Origin: Arthrobacter sp. P2b
GTDB lineage: Bacteria; Actinomycetota; Actinomycetes; Actinomycetales; Micrococcaceae
Direction: 5' to 3'
Length of the DNA: 64,000 bases
Assembly: GCF_900168295.1 (NCBI RefSeq)
Contig: NZ_FVZL01000004.1
Coordinates: forward strand, 1 to 64,000
Each line of letters starts with the position of its first letter. Positions within the stretch are counted from its first letter, which is position 1. The notes beneath the pieces are model-generated. The model worked only from the letters and a program-made list of their open reading frames with translations. It searched no databases and had not been told where the DNA came from. The position numbers were made by a program, and so were the translations under genes. Positions 40,956-49,286 of the stretch are shown one piece after another.

Positions 40956-41960
40956 TCAGGCGTAGTGGCAGGCGACGTCAGATCCGCCCACCACGCGGAG
41001 GGCGGGACGTTCCGTTGCGCACAGTTCGGTGGCGAGCGGGCAGCGCTGCCGGAACGGGCAGCCGCCCGGCGCGTTGGAAACTGAGGATGCCGTCCGCACC
41101 CCCATGGATTCACGCAGCGTGCGCCGCTCGGCCTGCTCGGCCGGCCGGGGCACGGGGGACGCTGCCACCAGCGCCTGGGTGAAGGGGTGTTTCGGGTCCT
41201 CGGTGACGGCGGCGGCAGGCCCGCTCTCCATCACCTGCCCCCGGTACAGCACCACGACGCGCTGGGCCAGGAACTGCACCACGGAGATGTCGTGGGCGAT
41301 GAACAGGTAGCTCAGTCCCCGCTCATCGCGAAGGTCTGCCAGGAGGTTCAGCACCTGGGCCTGGGTGGAAAGGTCAAGGGCGCTCACGGCCTCGTCGCAC
41401 ACCACCAGGCTGGGTTCGCAGATCAGCGCCCTGGCCACGGCGATGCGCTGGCGCTGGCCGCCGGAGAACTGGCTGGGGTACCGGTCCACGGCTTCGCGGG
41501 GAAGGCCCACGCGTTCCAGCATGGCTTCTGCCCTGTCCCGGGCATCCGGTGCGGCAACGCCGCGGATCCGGAGGGGCTCGGCCAGGGAGGCGCCCACTGT
41601 CTGGCGGGGGTTGAGCGAGGAGTTGGGGTCCTGGAAGACAGCCCGCAGTTCGCTGCCCAGGGCCCGCCGCCGGCCGGAACCGGCGTGCGTGATGTCCTTG
41701 CCCTGGTAGCTGATGGATCCGGCGGAGACCTTCTGCAGGCCCAGGATGGCCTTGCCGATGGTGGACTTTCCGGAGCCGGACTCCCCCACCAGGCCAACTG
41801 TCTCACCGGGCTGGATGGTAAAGCTGACGCGGTCCACCGCGGCAGGGGCTGCGGCAGCCTTGCGGCCGCGGCCGTACCGGACCACGAGGTCCTTGACCTC
41901 GAGGATGGGGGTGGCCAGGACGGCCGCTGGTGCCTGTCGGGCCGGGGTCTCGATGCTCAT
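40956..41960 (-). CDS. Dpp/Opp-type ABC transporter ATP-binding protein (DppF-like)
   Basis: 334 aa. Walker A GLVGESGSGKST, signature QFSGGQRQRIAVARAL, Walker B LVVCDEAVSALDLS, and the Opp/Dpp C-terminal Cys segment CPFRQRCPLATELCATERP. A Lys/Ala-rich insert (GRGRKAAAAPAA) interrupts the first strand region. It overlaps the fused permease/ATPase gene by 4 bp. Family annotation says dipeptide, but the operon ends in a rhamnosidase and faces a beta-glucosidase, so a glycoside is the more likely cargo. Confidence 0.9.
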   Translation of the reverse strand: MSIETPARQAPAAVLATPILEVKDLVVRYGRGRKAAAAPAAVDRVSFTIQPGETVGLVGESGSGKSTIGKAILGLQKVSAGSISYQGKDITHAGSGRRRALGSELRAVFQDPNSSLNPRQTVGASLAEPLRIRGVAAPDARDRAEAMLERVGLPREAVDRYPSQFSGGQRQRIAVARALICEPSLVVCDEAVSALDLSTQAQVLNLLADLRDERGLSYLFIAHDISVVQFLAQRVVVLYRGQVMESGPAAAVTEDPKHPFTQALVAASPVPRPAEQAERRTLRESMGVRTASSVSNAPGGCPFRQRCPLATELCATERPALRVVGGSDVACHYA

Positions 41961-44032
41961 GCCAGGTCCTTTTCAACAGTCATAACCTTGGGGGTAACGT
42001 CCAGCAGACGGTGGGTGGGCACTTCGGTGGGCACCCATGCCAGGCCCTCAACCGCGAGTTCGTCCGCCTTGACGCAGCGGACCAGCCCGGATTCCGAACC
42101 GGACGGCAGCAACGGCACCGGGGCGGCGCAGGCGGAGCCGGCGAACTGGCAGCGGGCGGCAAACCGGCAGCCTGCGGGCCAGTCCTTGGGCTGCGGCACC
42201 TGGCCGCTGATGGTTGCCAGCCGCTCCGGCATGTCCGCGGCGGAATTGGCGTGCGGATCAGCTGCGAGGAGCGCCAGGGTGTACGGGTGCCGGGGGTTGT
42301 CCAGGATGCCGGCGGTCTGGCCGCTTTCCACCACCTGGCCCGCGTACATCACTGCCACCCTGTCGCAGATGTCGGCCACCACGCCGAGATCGTGCGTCAC
42401 GATGACCACCGACATGCCGGTGTCCTTCACCAGCGAGCGCAGCAGGGAGAGGATTTCCGCCTGCACTGTCACGTCCAGGGCGGTGGTGGGTTCGTCGGCA
42501 ACGAGGAGGCGGGGCCTGCCGGACAGTGCCAGGGCGATGGCGACGCGCTGTGCCATGCCGCCGCTGATCTGGTGCGGGTAGGTCTTCAGGATGCGTTCGG
42601 CGTCCACGATGCCCACCTTCTGCAACAGGCCCAGGGCTTCGGTGCGGGCTTCGGCCTTGCCCATGCCACGGAGGCGGCGGATCGCCGCGGTGAGCTGGTA
42701 GCCCACCGTGAACATCGGGTCCAGGGCGCGCATGGGTTCCTGCGAAATGAGGGCGATTTCCCGTCCGCGGATGCCTTCCATGTCCTTGTCAGTTGCCGCG
42801 GCCAGGTTCCTGCCGTTCCAGAGGATTTCCCCGCCGGTCACGGACACCCCGGAGGGCAGCAGTCCCAGCAGCGAAAGTGCGGTCATGGTCTTGCCGCAGC
42901 CGGACTCTCCCACCAGGCCAAGCACGGTGCCGCGTTCGACGTCGAACGAGACGTCGGTGACCAGGCGGACGCTGCCGTCCACGCCCACGGAGAGGTTCCG
43001 GACGCTGAGCTGGTCCTGCGCCGGTGCCTCCTCCGGGTTTACCGGTGATGCTGCAGCGATGGCGGAGACGGCCTTTGCCCGCTGGCGGCGGGCTGCTGCG
43101 GACGGCAGGTGGGAGGCGGTGGCGTTGGGCGACTTGCCCAGGGCATTGCCGATGGCGTTGGCGGCAAGCACGGTCAGGGCCAGCACGGCGCCGGTGGGAA
43201 CCATCAGCCAGGGGGCGTCGTAGACGTGCTGGGACGCGCTTTGGATCATCCCGCCCCAGCTGGGCTGCGGGATGGGCGGGCCGAACCCGATGAAGGCGAG
43301 GCCGGCCTGGATCAGCATGCCGACGGCGAAGATGAGGGCGGACTGCACCACGATGGTGTTGGTCAGTCCGGGAAGGACGTGCCGGAGGCTGATCCCGAGC
43401 ATGCTGACGCCGTCCACTTTGGCTGCGTCCACATACAGCTGGGACTGCAGCGACTTGGCCTGGCCCAGCATGACGCGGTAGATGCCGGCGGAAATGAGGA
43501 TGCCCAGGATGGCCATGACCACGGGGATGTTGGTGCCCACCGCGCCGATCACGGCGAGGATGATCACGGTGCCGGGGATCGACATCATGATCTCGGTGGT
43601 GCGGCTGATGACCGACTCCGTGCGGTCCCCGCCGGCGGCTGCCAGCATGGCCAGGATGGTCCCGAGCCCGACGGCGACGAGCACCGTGATCATGGACGTT
43701 CCCAGGGTGCCGGCCGCGGCAGCGAAAATGCGGCTGAGGAGGTCCCGGCCCAGTTCGTCGGTGCCGAGCCAGTGCGCGGCCGTGGGGCCCGAGAGGACTG
43801 CGGTGAAGTCCTGGTCCTCGGTCTTGAAGGGCAGCCAGAGCGGCGCGGTCACGGACGCGGCCACCATGGCGGCCAGCCAGGCCACCCCGGCGATGCTTCC
43901 CGGTGAGGCGAACAGCTTGCTCCCGGAGAAGCGGGTAAGTGCCGGCCGGCGGGACACCGTGGGCGCTGCGGCACCGGCGGCGGGAGCCTCGGCGGGGGAA
44001 CCCGCGGGGGCAGGGGCAACTGAGGGGATCAT
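41957..44032 (-). CDS. Fused Dpp-type permease and ATP-binding protein (DppC-DppD)
   Basis: 691 aa single polypeptide. Residues about 45-310 form the DppC-like permease (LGTDELGRDLLSRIFAAAAGTLGTSM; EAA loop AAKVDGVSMLGISLRHVLPGLTNT; six helices). Residues about 345-690 form the ATPase (GLVGESGCGKTMTALSLLGLLP, HQISGGMAQRVAIALALSG, LLVADEPTTALDVTVQ, Cys tail CRFAARCQFAGSAC). Such fusions recur in actinobacterial Opp/Dpp systems. Both ends overlap neighbours by 4 bp, so the operon is tightly coupled. It provides one membrane half and one ATPase half of the importer. Confidence 0.92.
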   Translation of the reverse strand: MIPSVAPAPAGSPAEAPAAGAAAPTVSRRPALTRFSGSKLFASPGSIAGVAWLAAMVAASVTAPLWLPFKTEDQDFTAVLSGPTAAHWLGTDELGRDLLSRIFAAAAGTLGTSMITVLVAVGLGTILAMLAAAGGDRTESVISRTTEIMMSIPGTVIILAVIGAVGTNIPVVMAILGILISAGIYRVMLGQAKSLQSQLYVDAAKVDGVSMLGISLRHVLPGLTNTIVVQSALIFAVGMLIQAGLAFIGFGPPIPQPSWGGMIQSASQHVYDAPWLMVPTGAVLALTVLAANAIGNALGKSPNATASHLPSAAARRQRAKAVSAIAAASPVNPEEAPAQDQLSVRNLSVGVDGSVRLVTDVSFDVERGTVLGLVGESGCGKTMTALSLLGLLPSGVSVTGGEILWNGRNLAAATDKDMEGIRGREIALISQEPMRALDPMFTVGYQLTAAIRRLRGMGKAEARTEALGLLQKVGIVDAERILKTYPHQISGGMAQRVAIALALSGRPRLLVADEPTTALDVTVQAEILSLLRSLVKDTGMSVVIVTHDLGVVADICDRVAVMYAGQVVESGQTAGILDNPRHPYTLALLAADPHANSAADMPERLATISGQVPQPKDWPAGCRFAARCQFAGSACAAPVPLLPSGSESGLVRCVKADELAVEGLAWVPTEVPTHRLLDVTPKVMTVEKDLA

Positions 44033-44970
44033 GAGGCACGCAACTTCGGGTCTAGGAACTTGGTGGCGAGTTCCAGCACCAGGTTCACGGCAACCACCAC
44101 AACGGTGGCGATCACCACCACGCCCTGGACGGACGGAGCGTCATGGGTGCTGACGGAGGTTTGGACAGCCTGGCCCAGGCCCGGCATGGCGAACAGCTGC
44201 TCCGCGATGACGGAGCCGCCGAACAGTTGGATGAACTGCAGTGCGATGCCGGCAACGATGGGGAGGCTGGCATACCGCAGGGCGTGGACGTAGAGGATTT
44301 TCCAGGTGGGGGTAGCGGTGGCGCGAAGGGTCCGGATGTGTTCCTGCTGCAGCGCCTCAAGCATGGAGGCCCTGGTCTGGCGGGCGATGAACGCTGCGCC
44401 GCCCACTGCCAGGGTGATGACGGGCAGGGCAAGGGACAGTGCCCAGTCCTGCGGGGATGCCTCGAACGGGACGTAGCCGGTGGCGGGGAAGATGGAGGAC
44501 TGGACCGCGAACAGGTACACGAAGATGACGCCCACCCAGAAGTTGGGCAGGGCCACACCCATGCCGCAGGCAGCGCCGATGATGCGGTCTGCCGTTCCCC
44601 CGCGGACCGCTGCGGTGACGCCCAGGGTGATGCCCAAAAGAGCGCTGAGCAGCGTGGCCCCGGCGGCCAGGGACGCGGTGACGGGAAGCCTGCTGGCCAG
44701 GTCGGCGCTGACGGAGCGGCCGTCAATCAGCGAAGTGCCGAGATTGCCCTGGACGGCGTCGCCCAGCCAGCGGACAAACTGGGTCAGCAGCGGATCATTC
44801 CAGCCCAGCCGCTGGTTGACTTCGTCGATGGCCTCCTGGGTGGCGCCGGCTCCGAGCGAGACGGCTCCGGGGCTTCCGGGCATCGCGTGCACCAACAGGA
44901 ATGCCAGCACCGCAACCACCAGAACGGTGGCAAGCGCCATCAGCAGGCGTTTGGTGATGAATAGTGCCAT
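44029..44970 (-). CDS. Dpp/Opp-type ABC transporter permease (DppB-like)
   Basis: 313 aa, about six helices. N-terminal helix TKRLLMALATVLVVAVLAFLLVHAMPGSPG, then NQRLGWNDPLLTQFVRWLGDAVQGNLGTSL, and an EAA-type loop near RTLRATATPTWKILYVHALRYASLPIV. It ends VVVIATVVVVAVNLVLELATKFLDPKLR, as in DppB. ATG 44970 is preceded by GGAGG at 5 nt; the in-frame upstream ATG at 44982 lacks a site. It partners the fused permease to form the channel. Confidence 0.92.
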   Translation of the reverse strand: MALFITKRLLMALATVLVVAVLAFLLVHAMPGSPGAVSLGAGATQEAIDEVNQRLGWNDPLLTQFVRWLGDAVQGNLGTSLIDGRSVSADLASRLPVTASLAAGATLLSALLGITLGVTAAVRGGTADRIIGAACGMGVALPNFWVGVIFVYLFAVQSSIFPATGYVPFEASPQDWALSLALPVITLAVGGAAFIARQTRASMLEALQQEHIRTLRATATPTWKILYVHALRYASLPIVAGIALQFIQLFGGSVIAEQLFAMPGLGQAVQTSVSTHDAPSVQGVVVIATVVVVAVNLVLELATKFLDPKLRAS

Positions 44971-45043
44971 GGTGACCTCCATCGGTCAGGCCCTGCCGGG
45001 CGGGCCCTCCTGTGGGGGAAGGCCCGTCCGGCAGGTGCGGGTG

Positions 45044-46600
45044 TTAGCTGGCCGGCTTGTAGGACGAGAGGAGCGGGTAGGCGTTGGTGCCGGCGAACTC
45101 CACCGGCGCCACCTTCTTGGTGTTGTAGCCCTGGTTGGTGAGCGCCTCGTACAGCGGAATCATCCAGCCGGATTCCACCAGCCGGGTGTTCAGCTTGCTG
45201 GCCGCGGCCTTGACGGCGGCGTCGTCCTTCGCGGCAGCCAGCTCACCGGTGGCGGCGCTGAGCTGCTCGTCGGTGGCCTTCTGGACGTTGGTGAAGCCGC
45301 TCAGGACTGCTCCGTACATCACGCCCACGGGGTTGTCCCAGTTCAGCGGTGCGTAGCCGAGCGGGGTGGTGGCGACGGCGGCGAACGCCTCGTCCGTTGA
45401 GGCGGCCATCTTGACGTTCATGGTGATCCCGACGGCGGCGAGGTCCTTCTGGACTGCCTGCAGGTCCGTCTGGGTCTGGGCGCCGGCAATGATGGTGAAC
45501 TCGAAGCCGTCCGGGTAGCCGGCCTCGGCGAGCAGGCTCTTGGCCTTCTCCGGGTTGTAGGCGAACGCCGTTTCGAGGTCCTTGGTGAAGCCGGCGGAGT
45601 CCTTGGGCAGGGCGTTCCAGGCCGGGATGTCACCCTTGTGGAGCGCGTCCACCAGGGCCTGGCGGTTGATGGCGTACTGGATGGCCTGGCGGACCTTTTC
45701 CTCGGCGAACGCCGGAGCAGTCTTGCCGATCTTGTCGAAGGAGATCATGGTGTTGACCGTGCCGCCAATCTGGGACACCCCCACGCCCTTGGTCTTCACG
45801 AAGTCCACCGTGGAGGACGTCAGCATGGCAACGTCGGCCTGGCCGGAGACCAGGGCGTTCGCCCGGGCCTGCGGGTCAAGGACCACACTGAAGATGACCT
45901 TGTCGAAGGCGTACTTGGAGGCTTCCGGGCTCTTGCTGTTCTTGACCAGGACGTACTTGTTGCCCTTCACGGTGGAGGGATCAAGCGTGTAGGGGCCTGA
46001 GCCGTCCGGGGTTGCAGCGAGGCTCGCGGTGTCTGTAACGGCGGTCTTGCCGACGATCATGCCGGTGGTGGAGGCCAGGTTCTTTTCGAACCCCGGCTGC
46101 GGCTTGGCGAAGGTCAGGGCCACCTGCGTGGGGCTGACGACGTCCACCGAGGCGATCTCCTGCGCGCCGCCCTTGGCGACGGCGGAGTAGGCAGTCAAGG
46201 CCGGGTCGGAGCGGCGGTCGAGGTTTGCCTTGACCAGTTCGGCGTCGAGCTTTGACCCGTCCGTGAAAGTGACGTCGTCCTTGAGGGTCAGGGTCAGGAC
46301 CGTGTTGTCAGCGTTGTAGCTGAACTCCTTGGCCAGGCCCGGGCCTGCCGAGCCGTCCGGCTGCAGGATCATCAGGCTTTCGTAGAGCCCTTCGAAGAAC
46401 TGCCGCTGGGCGGCCGACACACGCAGCGGATCGAAGCCGAAGGATGCGGAGTCGCTGTCGATGGCGAGGGTCAGGGTGCTGGTGTCCACTTTGGCGGCCG
46501 CCTGGCCGGAGCCGCCGCCGCAGGCGGTGAGTGATCCCAGCAGGAGGGCGCCGGCCAGAATGGCGGAGCTCCCACGGGCGGTGGAGTTCAGGAGTTTCAT
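45044..46600 (-). CDS. ABC transporter substrate-binding lipoprotein (SBP_bac_5 type)
   Basis: 518 aa. A lipoprotein signal ends L-T-A-C, lipidated Cys27. The large cluster C (Opp/Dpp) binding fold is seen in LTLAIDSDSASFGFDPLRVSAAQRQFFEGLYESLM, LAKEFSYNADNTVLTLTLKDDVTFTDGSKLDAELVKANLDR, KVRQAIQYAINRQALVDALHKGDIPAWNALPK and AYNPEKAKSLLAEAGYPDGFEF. Cluster C proteins bind peptides, nickel or plant oligosaccharides and glycosides. Being first in an operon with GH78 and divergent from GH1, this one probably binds a rhamnoglucoside. The upstream region carries the 40-bp element shared with the iclR/rhamnosidase region. Confidence 0.9.
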   Translation of the reverse strand: MKLLNSTARGSSAILAGALLLGSLTACGGGSGQAAAKVDTSTLTLAIDSDSASFGFDPLRVSAAQRQFFEGLYESLMILQPDGSAGPGLAKEFSYNADNTVLTLTLKDDVTFTDGSKLDAELVKANLDRRSDPALTAYSAVAKGGAQEIASVDVVSPTQVALTFAKPQPGFEKNLASTTGMIVGKTAVTDTASLAATPDGSGPYTLDPSTVKGNKYVLVKNSKSPEASKYAFDKVIFSVVLDPQARANALVSGQADVAMLTSSTVDFVKTKGVGVSQIGGTVNTMISFDKIGKTAPAFAEEKVRQAIQYAINRQALVDALHKGDIPAWNALPKDSAGFTKDLETAFAYNPEKAKSLLAEAGYPDGFEFTIIAGAQTQTDLQAVQKDLAAVGITMNVKMAASTDEAFAAVATTPLGYAPLNWDNPVGVMYGAVLSGFTNVQKATDEQLSAATGELAAAKDDAAVKAAASKLNTRLVESGWMIPLYEALTNQGYNTKKVAPVEFAGTNAYPLLSSYKPAS

Positions 46601-46708
46601 GTAGTGCGCCTTTGCATTCTGATGTGACAACGGAGAGGACTGTGTGGGCCAGGCGAGTGGCCGGCTTCCTCAAGAATGCTGTGGGCACGTTTTCGCCAGA
46701 CACGACTA

Positions 46709-46748
46709 TTTCATTGGTTGGAATACTTCTGTGGCGCCGGTCACTGCG
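46709..46748. promoter_or_regulatory. 40-bp conserved operator element between the ABC operon and the GH1 gene
   Basis: Contains TTTCAT-N4-TGGAAT (46709-46724), TGTGG and TCACTGCG. It matches 33 of 40 bases of 35309-35348 without gaps. It lies between two divergent genes, about 70 bp before the beta-glucosidase and 109 bp before the binding protein. Confidence 0.75.
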
Positions 46749-46817
46749 CAGGACAGGATGAATGTCAAGGCAGCGAAGCCTGGCGCCGGGCCCCGGCGTT
46801 GCACCGAAAGGATCACC

Positions 46818-48083
46818 ATGACCGTCTCCCCTTTTTTCCCGCCCGACTTCCTGTGGGGTGTGGCCAGCGCCGCGCACCAGGTGGAAGGAAACAACGTCAA
46901 CAGCGACACGTGGCTCCTGGAGCACCTGCCCGGAACGATTTTTGCCGAGCCCTCAGGTGACGCCGTGGACCATTACCACCGGTACCGCGAGGACATCGCC
47001 ATGATCGCCGGACTCGGCTTCACCAGCTACCGGTTCTCGCTGGAATGGGCGCGGATAGAACCCGAGGAAGGCCATTTCTCGGTGGCCGAACTGGACCATT
47101 ACCGCCGCATGCTGGAGGCGTGCCGTGACCATGGACTGACCCCGGTTGTGACCTTCCACCACTTCACGTCACCGCGGTGGCTGCTGGCCATGGGCGGGTG
47201 GGAGGGCCCGCGGACGGCGGAGCTTTTTGCCCGCTATTGCGGCCGCGTGATGGCGCACCTGGGTGACCTGGTCGGCGTCGCCTGCACCTTGAATGAACCG
47301 AACCTGCCGTGGCTGCTGGAATCGTTTGGCATCGGCGGTGAAGCGCCGGAAAACCGCGTTTCGGTGCCCATGTGGGCTGCCGCCGCCGAACGCCTGGGCG
47401 TGTATGCCAGCACCGTGGCGCCCTTCCAGTTCTGCTCCACCGAGGCCGGGTTCGCCGTCAAGCTGGCGGCTCACCGGGCCGCCACCGCAGCGATCAAGGC
47501 GCACCGGCCCGGGCTGCAGGTGGGCTGGACGCTTGCCAACTCGGACATCCAGTCCATCGAGGGCGGCCGCGATCTGGCCGACCGGGTCCGCCGGGACGTC
47601 AACGAGCGCTTCCTCGAAGCATCCCGGGGCGATGACTTCGTGGGGATCCAGACGTACGGCCGCACGGTATACGGTCCGGACGGCCACGCACCGGCGCCCG
47701 AAAGCGTGGAGGTCAACCAGATGGGCGAGGAAATTTACCCGCAGGCACTGGAGGCGACCATCCGCGAAGCGCACCGGATCGCAGGCATTCCCGTCATGGT
47801 GACGGAGAACGGCCTGGCTACCGAGGACGACGCCCAGCGCGTGGCTTACCTTCAGGTGGCCGTGGACGGCGTCGCGGCCTGCCTGGCGGACGGCATCGAC
47901 GTCCGGGGCTACATCGCCTGGACCGCCTTCGACAACTTCGAGTGGATCTTCGGCTACCGGCCCAAGTTCGGGCTCATCGCCGTCGACCGCGGCACGCAGG
48001 AGCGCACTCCCAAGGAAAGCGCCCACTGGCTGGGGAGCCTCGCCCGTGAGCATGCGCTGTCACACGTGACGCAGCCTGCCTAG
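46818..48083 (+). CDS. GH1 beta-glucosidase
   Basis: 421 aa, intracellular retaining beta-glycosidase. FPPDFLWGVASAAHQVEGNN at the N-terminus is the GH1 signature, SYRFSLEWARIEPEEGHF forms the sugar pocket, CTLNEPN holds acid/base Glu160, and VMVTENGLA holds nucleophile Glu330. YIAWTAFDNFEWIFGYRPKFGLIAVDR is the usual C-terminal block. It is somewhat shorter than the common 440-480 residues. AAAGGA lies before ATG 46818. It is divergent from the glycoside ABC operon and shares its 40-bp operator. With the GH78 enzymes it could strip the rhamnosyl-glucose unit from rutin-like compounds, leaving the aglycone for quercetinase (inference). Confidence 0.92.
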   Translation: MTVSPFFPPDFLWGVASAAHQVEGNNVNSDTWLLEHLPGTIFAEPSGDAVDHYHRYREDIAMIAGLGFTSYRFSLEWARIEPEEGHFSVAELDHYRRMLEACRDHGLTPVVTFHHFTSPRWLLAMGGWEGPRTAELFARYCGRVMAHLGDLVGVACTLNEPNLPWLLESFGIGGEAPENRVSVPMWAAAAERLGVYASTVAPFQFCSTEAGFAVKLAAHRAATAAIKAHRPGLQVGWTLANSDIQSIEGGRDLADRVRRDVNERFLEASRGDDFVGIQTYGRTVYGPDGHAPAPESVEVNQMGEEIYPQALEATIREAHRIAGIPVMVTENGLATEDDAQRVAYLQVAVDGVAACLADGIDVRGYIAWTAFDNFEWIFGYRPKFGLIAVDRGTQERTPKESAHWLGSLAREHALSHVTQPA

Positions 48084-48164
48084 GGAGATCCGGCACTTCA
48101 CCCATCAGTCCGGCCGCCCGCTCCGAATCCCTTGGGACAAAACTCCCAAAGCTAGGACGGGACG

Positions 48165-48455
48165 ATGGATGAAGCGGACCAGCAGGCCCTGACCGGAGCG
48201 GTGATCAAGAGGCACAGCCTCGACCTCGCCGAGGTGTGGCTCGACTTTGTTGCCCTCGGCGGGGACGCCTCCGAACAGGACATCAGGGATTACAGCTCCG
48301 GGACGGCGGCACTGTCAAAAGATGACCGGGATGCCCTGAACCAGGCAGTGAATGAGCACTGTGCCGCGGCGAATGCACTGGTCCGGGCACCCTTCAGCGG
48401 TTCCCTCCTCGCGCTTCCGCAGAAGGAACGGCAGGATCCCTACTCGTCGAAGTAG
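48165..48455 (+). CDS. Small conserved hypothetical protein next to GAF-ANTAR
   Basis: 96 aa, acidic, soluble, without transmembrane segments. It reads MDEADQQALTGAVIKRHSLDLAEVWLDFVALGGDASEQDI and ends SSLLALPQKER-like (GSLLALPQKERQDPYSSK). Composition and codon use match real genes, and GGACGGGACG precedes the ATG. I do not recognise a family. Its 3' end overlaps the convergent GAF-ANTAR gene by 16 bp. Confidence 0.65.
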   Translation: MDEADQQALTGAVIKRHSLDLAEVWLDFVALGGDASEQDIRDYSSGTAALSKDDRDALNQAVNEHCAAANALVRAPFSGSLLALPQKERQDPYSSK

Positions 48456-49192
48456 GTGAAGGTGTCAGTGCCGCCCGCCACGGAGGAGACCACGGTGGCC
48501 GCGACGTCCCGCAGCTTCACGTTCCTGGAATTGGAGGCCTCGCGCAGGACCTGGAAGGCGGCGGCCTGGCTGCAGCGGTTCTGCGCCATGATGGCACCGG
48601 TGGCCAGGTCGATGACCGTCCGTGACTGCATGGCCGCACTCATGCCGTCCCTGGACTCCTGAAGCCTGGCCATCCGGAGGGCAAGCGTGAGCCCCTTGGA
48701 GACCTGTTCGGTATAAGCCTCGGCGGTGGCGGCGTCGTCACCGCTGCACGCCCCCGGCTGCTCGAAGTGAAGGGTAAGAGCGCCGAGGTCCTTGCCTTCC
48801 AGGATCAGCGGGATGCCCAGCACAGACCCGATGCCCTGCTCCCGGGCGGCCACCACGTACTCCGGCCAGCGGTCTTCGTGTTCCAGGTCCGGGACGAGGA
48901 CTGTTCCCCTGGTCCGGATGGCGGCCAGGCCCGGGCCGTCCCCCTGCGTGTCTTCCAGCTCGGTGAGCAGGCAGGAGCCGGGGCTGCTGCCGGCCGTGGC
49001 GGTGGGCTTCTTGGGGCGGGTCAGCCTGATGCCGCAGGACACGTCCCGGCCGGCACTGCCCAGGCGCGCGGCAGAGTACTCTGCGAGGTCCTGAAGGAGC
49101 TGCTCCACGCCGCGGTTCCCGAGGACCAGGTCCTGCAGGTGCGCTGCAACATCGGCAAAGACTCTGCCATCCGCAACATCGGTGACCACCAA
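48440..49192 (-). CDS. GAF and ANTAR domain regulator, second copy
   Basis: About 250 aa. GAF domain (DLAEYSAARLGSAGRDVSCGIRL ... AAIRTRGTVLVPDLEHEDRWPEYVVAAREQGIGSVLGIPLILEGKDLGALTLHF) and C-terminal ANTAR domain (MQSRTVIDLATGAIMAQNRCSQAAAFQVLREASNSRNVKLRDVAATVV). Same layout as 16025-16759 but clearly diverged. Start is not settled: TTG 49192 has GGGAGG 8 nt upstream and is used here; GTG 49189 and ATG 49234 are alternatives. It likely acts as an RNA-binding antiterminator controlled by a small ligand or redox state; targets are unknown. Confidence 0.85.
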   Translation of the reverse strand: MVVTDVADGRVFADVAAHLQDLVLGNRGVEQLLQDLAEYSAARLGSAGRDVSCGIRLTRPKKPTATAGSSPGSCLLTELEDTQGDGPGLAAIRTRGTVLVPDLEHEDRWPEYVVAAREQGIGSVLGIPLILEGKDLGALTLHFEQPGACSGDDAATAEAYTEQVSKGLTLALRMARLQESRDGMSAAMQSRTVIDLATGAIMAQNRCSQAAAFQVLREASNSRNVKLRDVAATVVSSVAGGTDTFTYFDE

Positions 49193-49286
49193 GGATCTTT
49201 CCTCCCGGACGAAAATGAAAAGCCATAACAACATGGCCGCTCACTGCCAAACGGTCATTCCAGCCTACCCGTGCGAAGGACGTAAC

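Noticed and set aside
40956..46600. Reading the Dpp-type operon as a peptide or nickel importer
   Set aside because: Linked GH78 and GH1 genes and the shared operator favour a glycoside; the peptide label comes only from family names.
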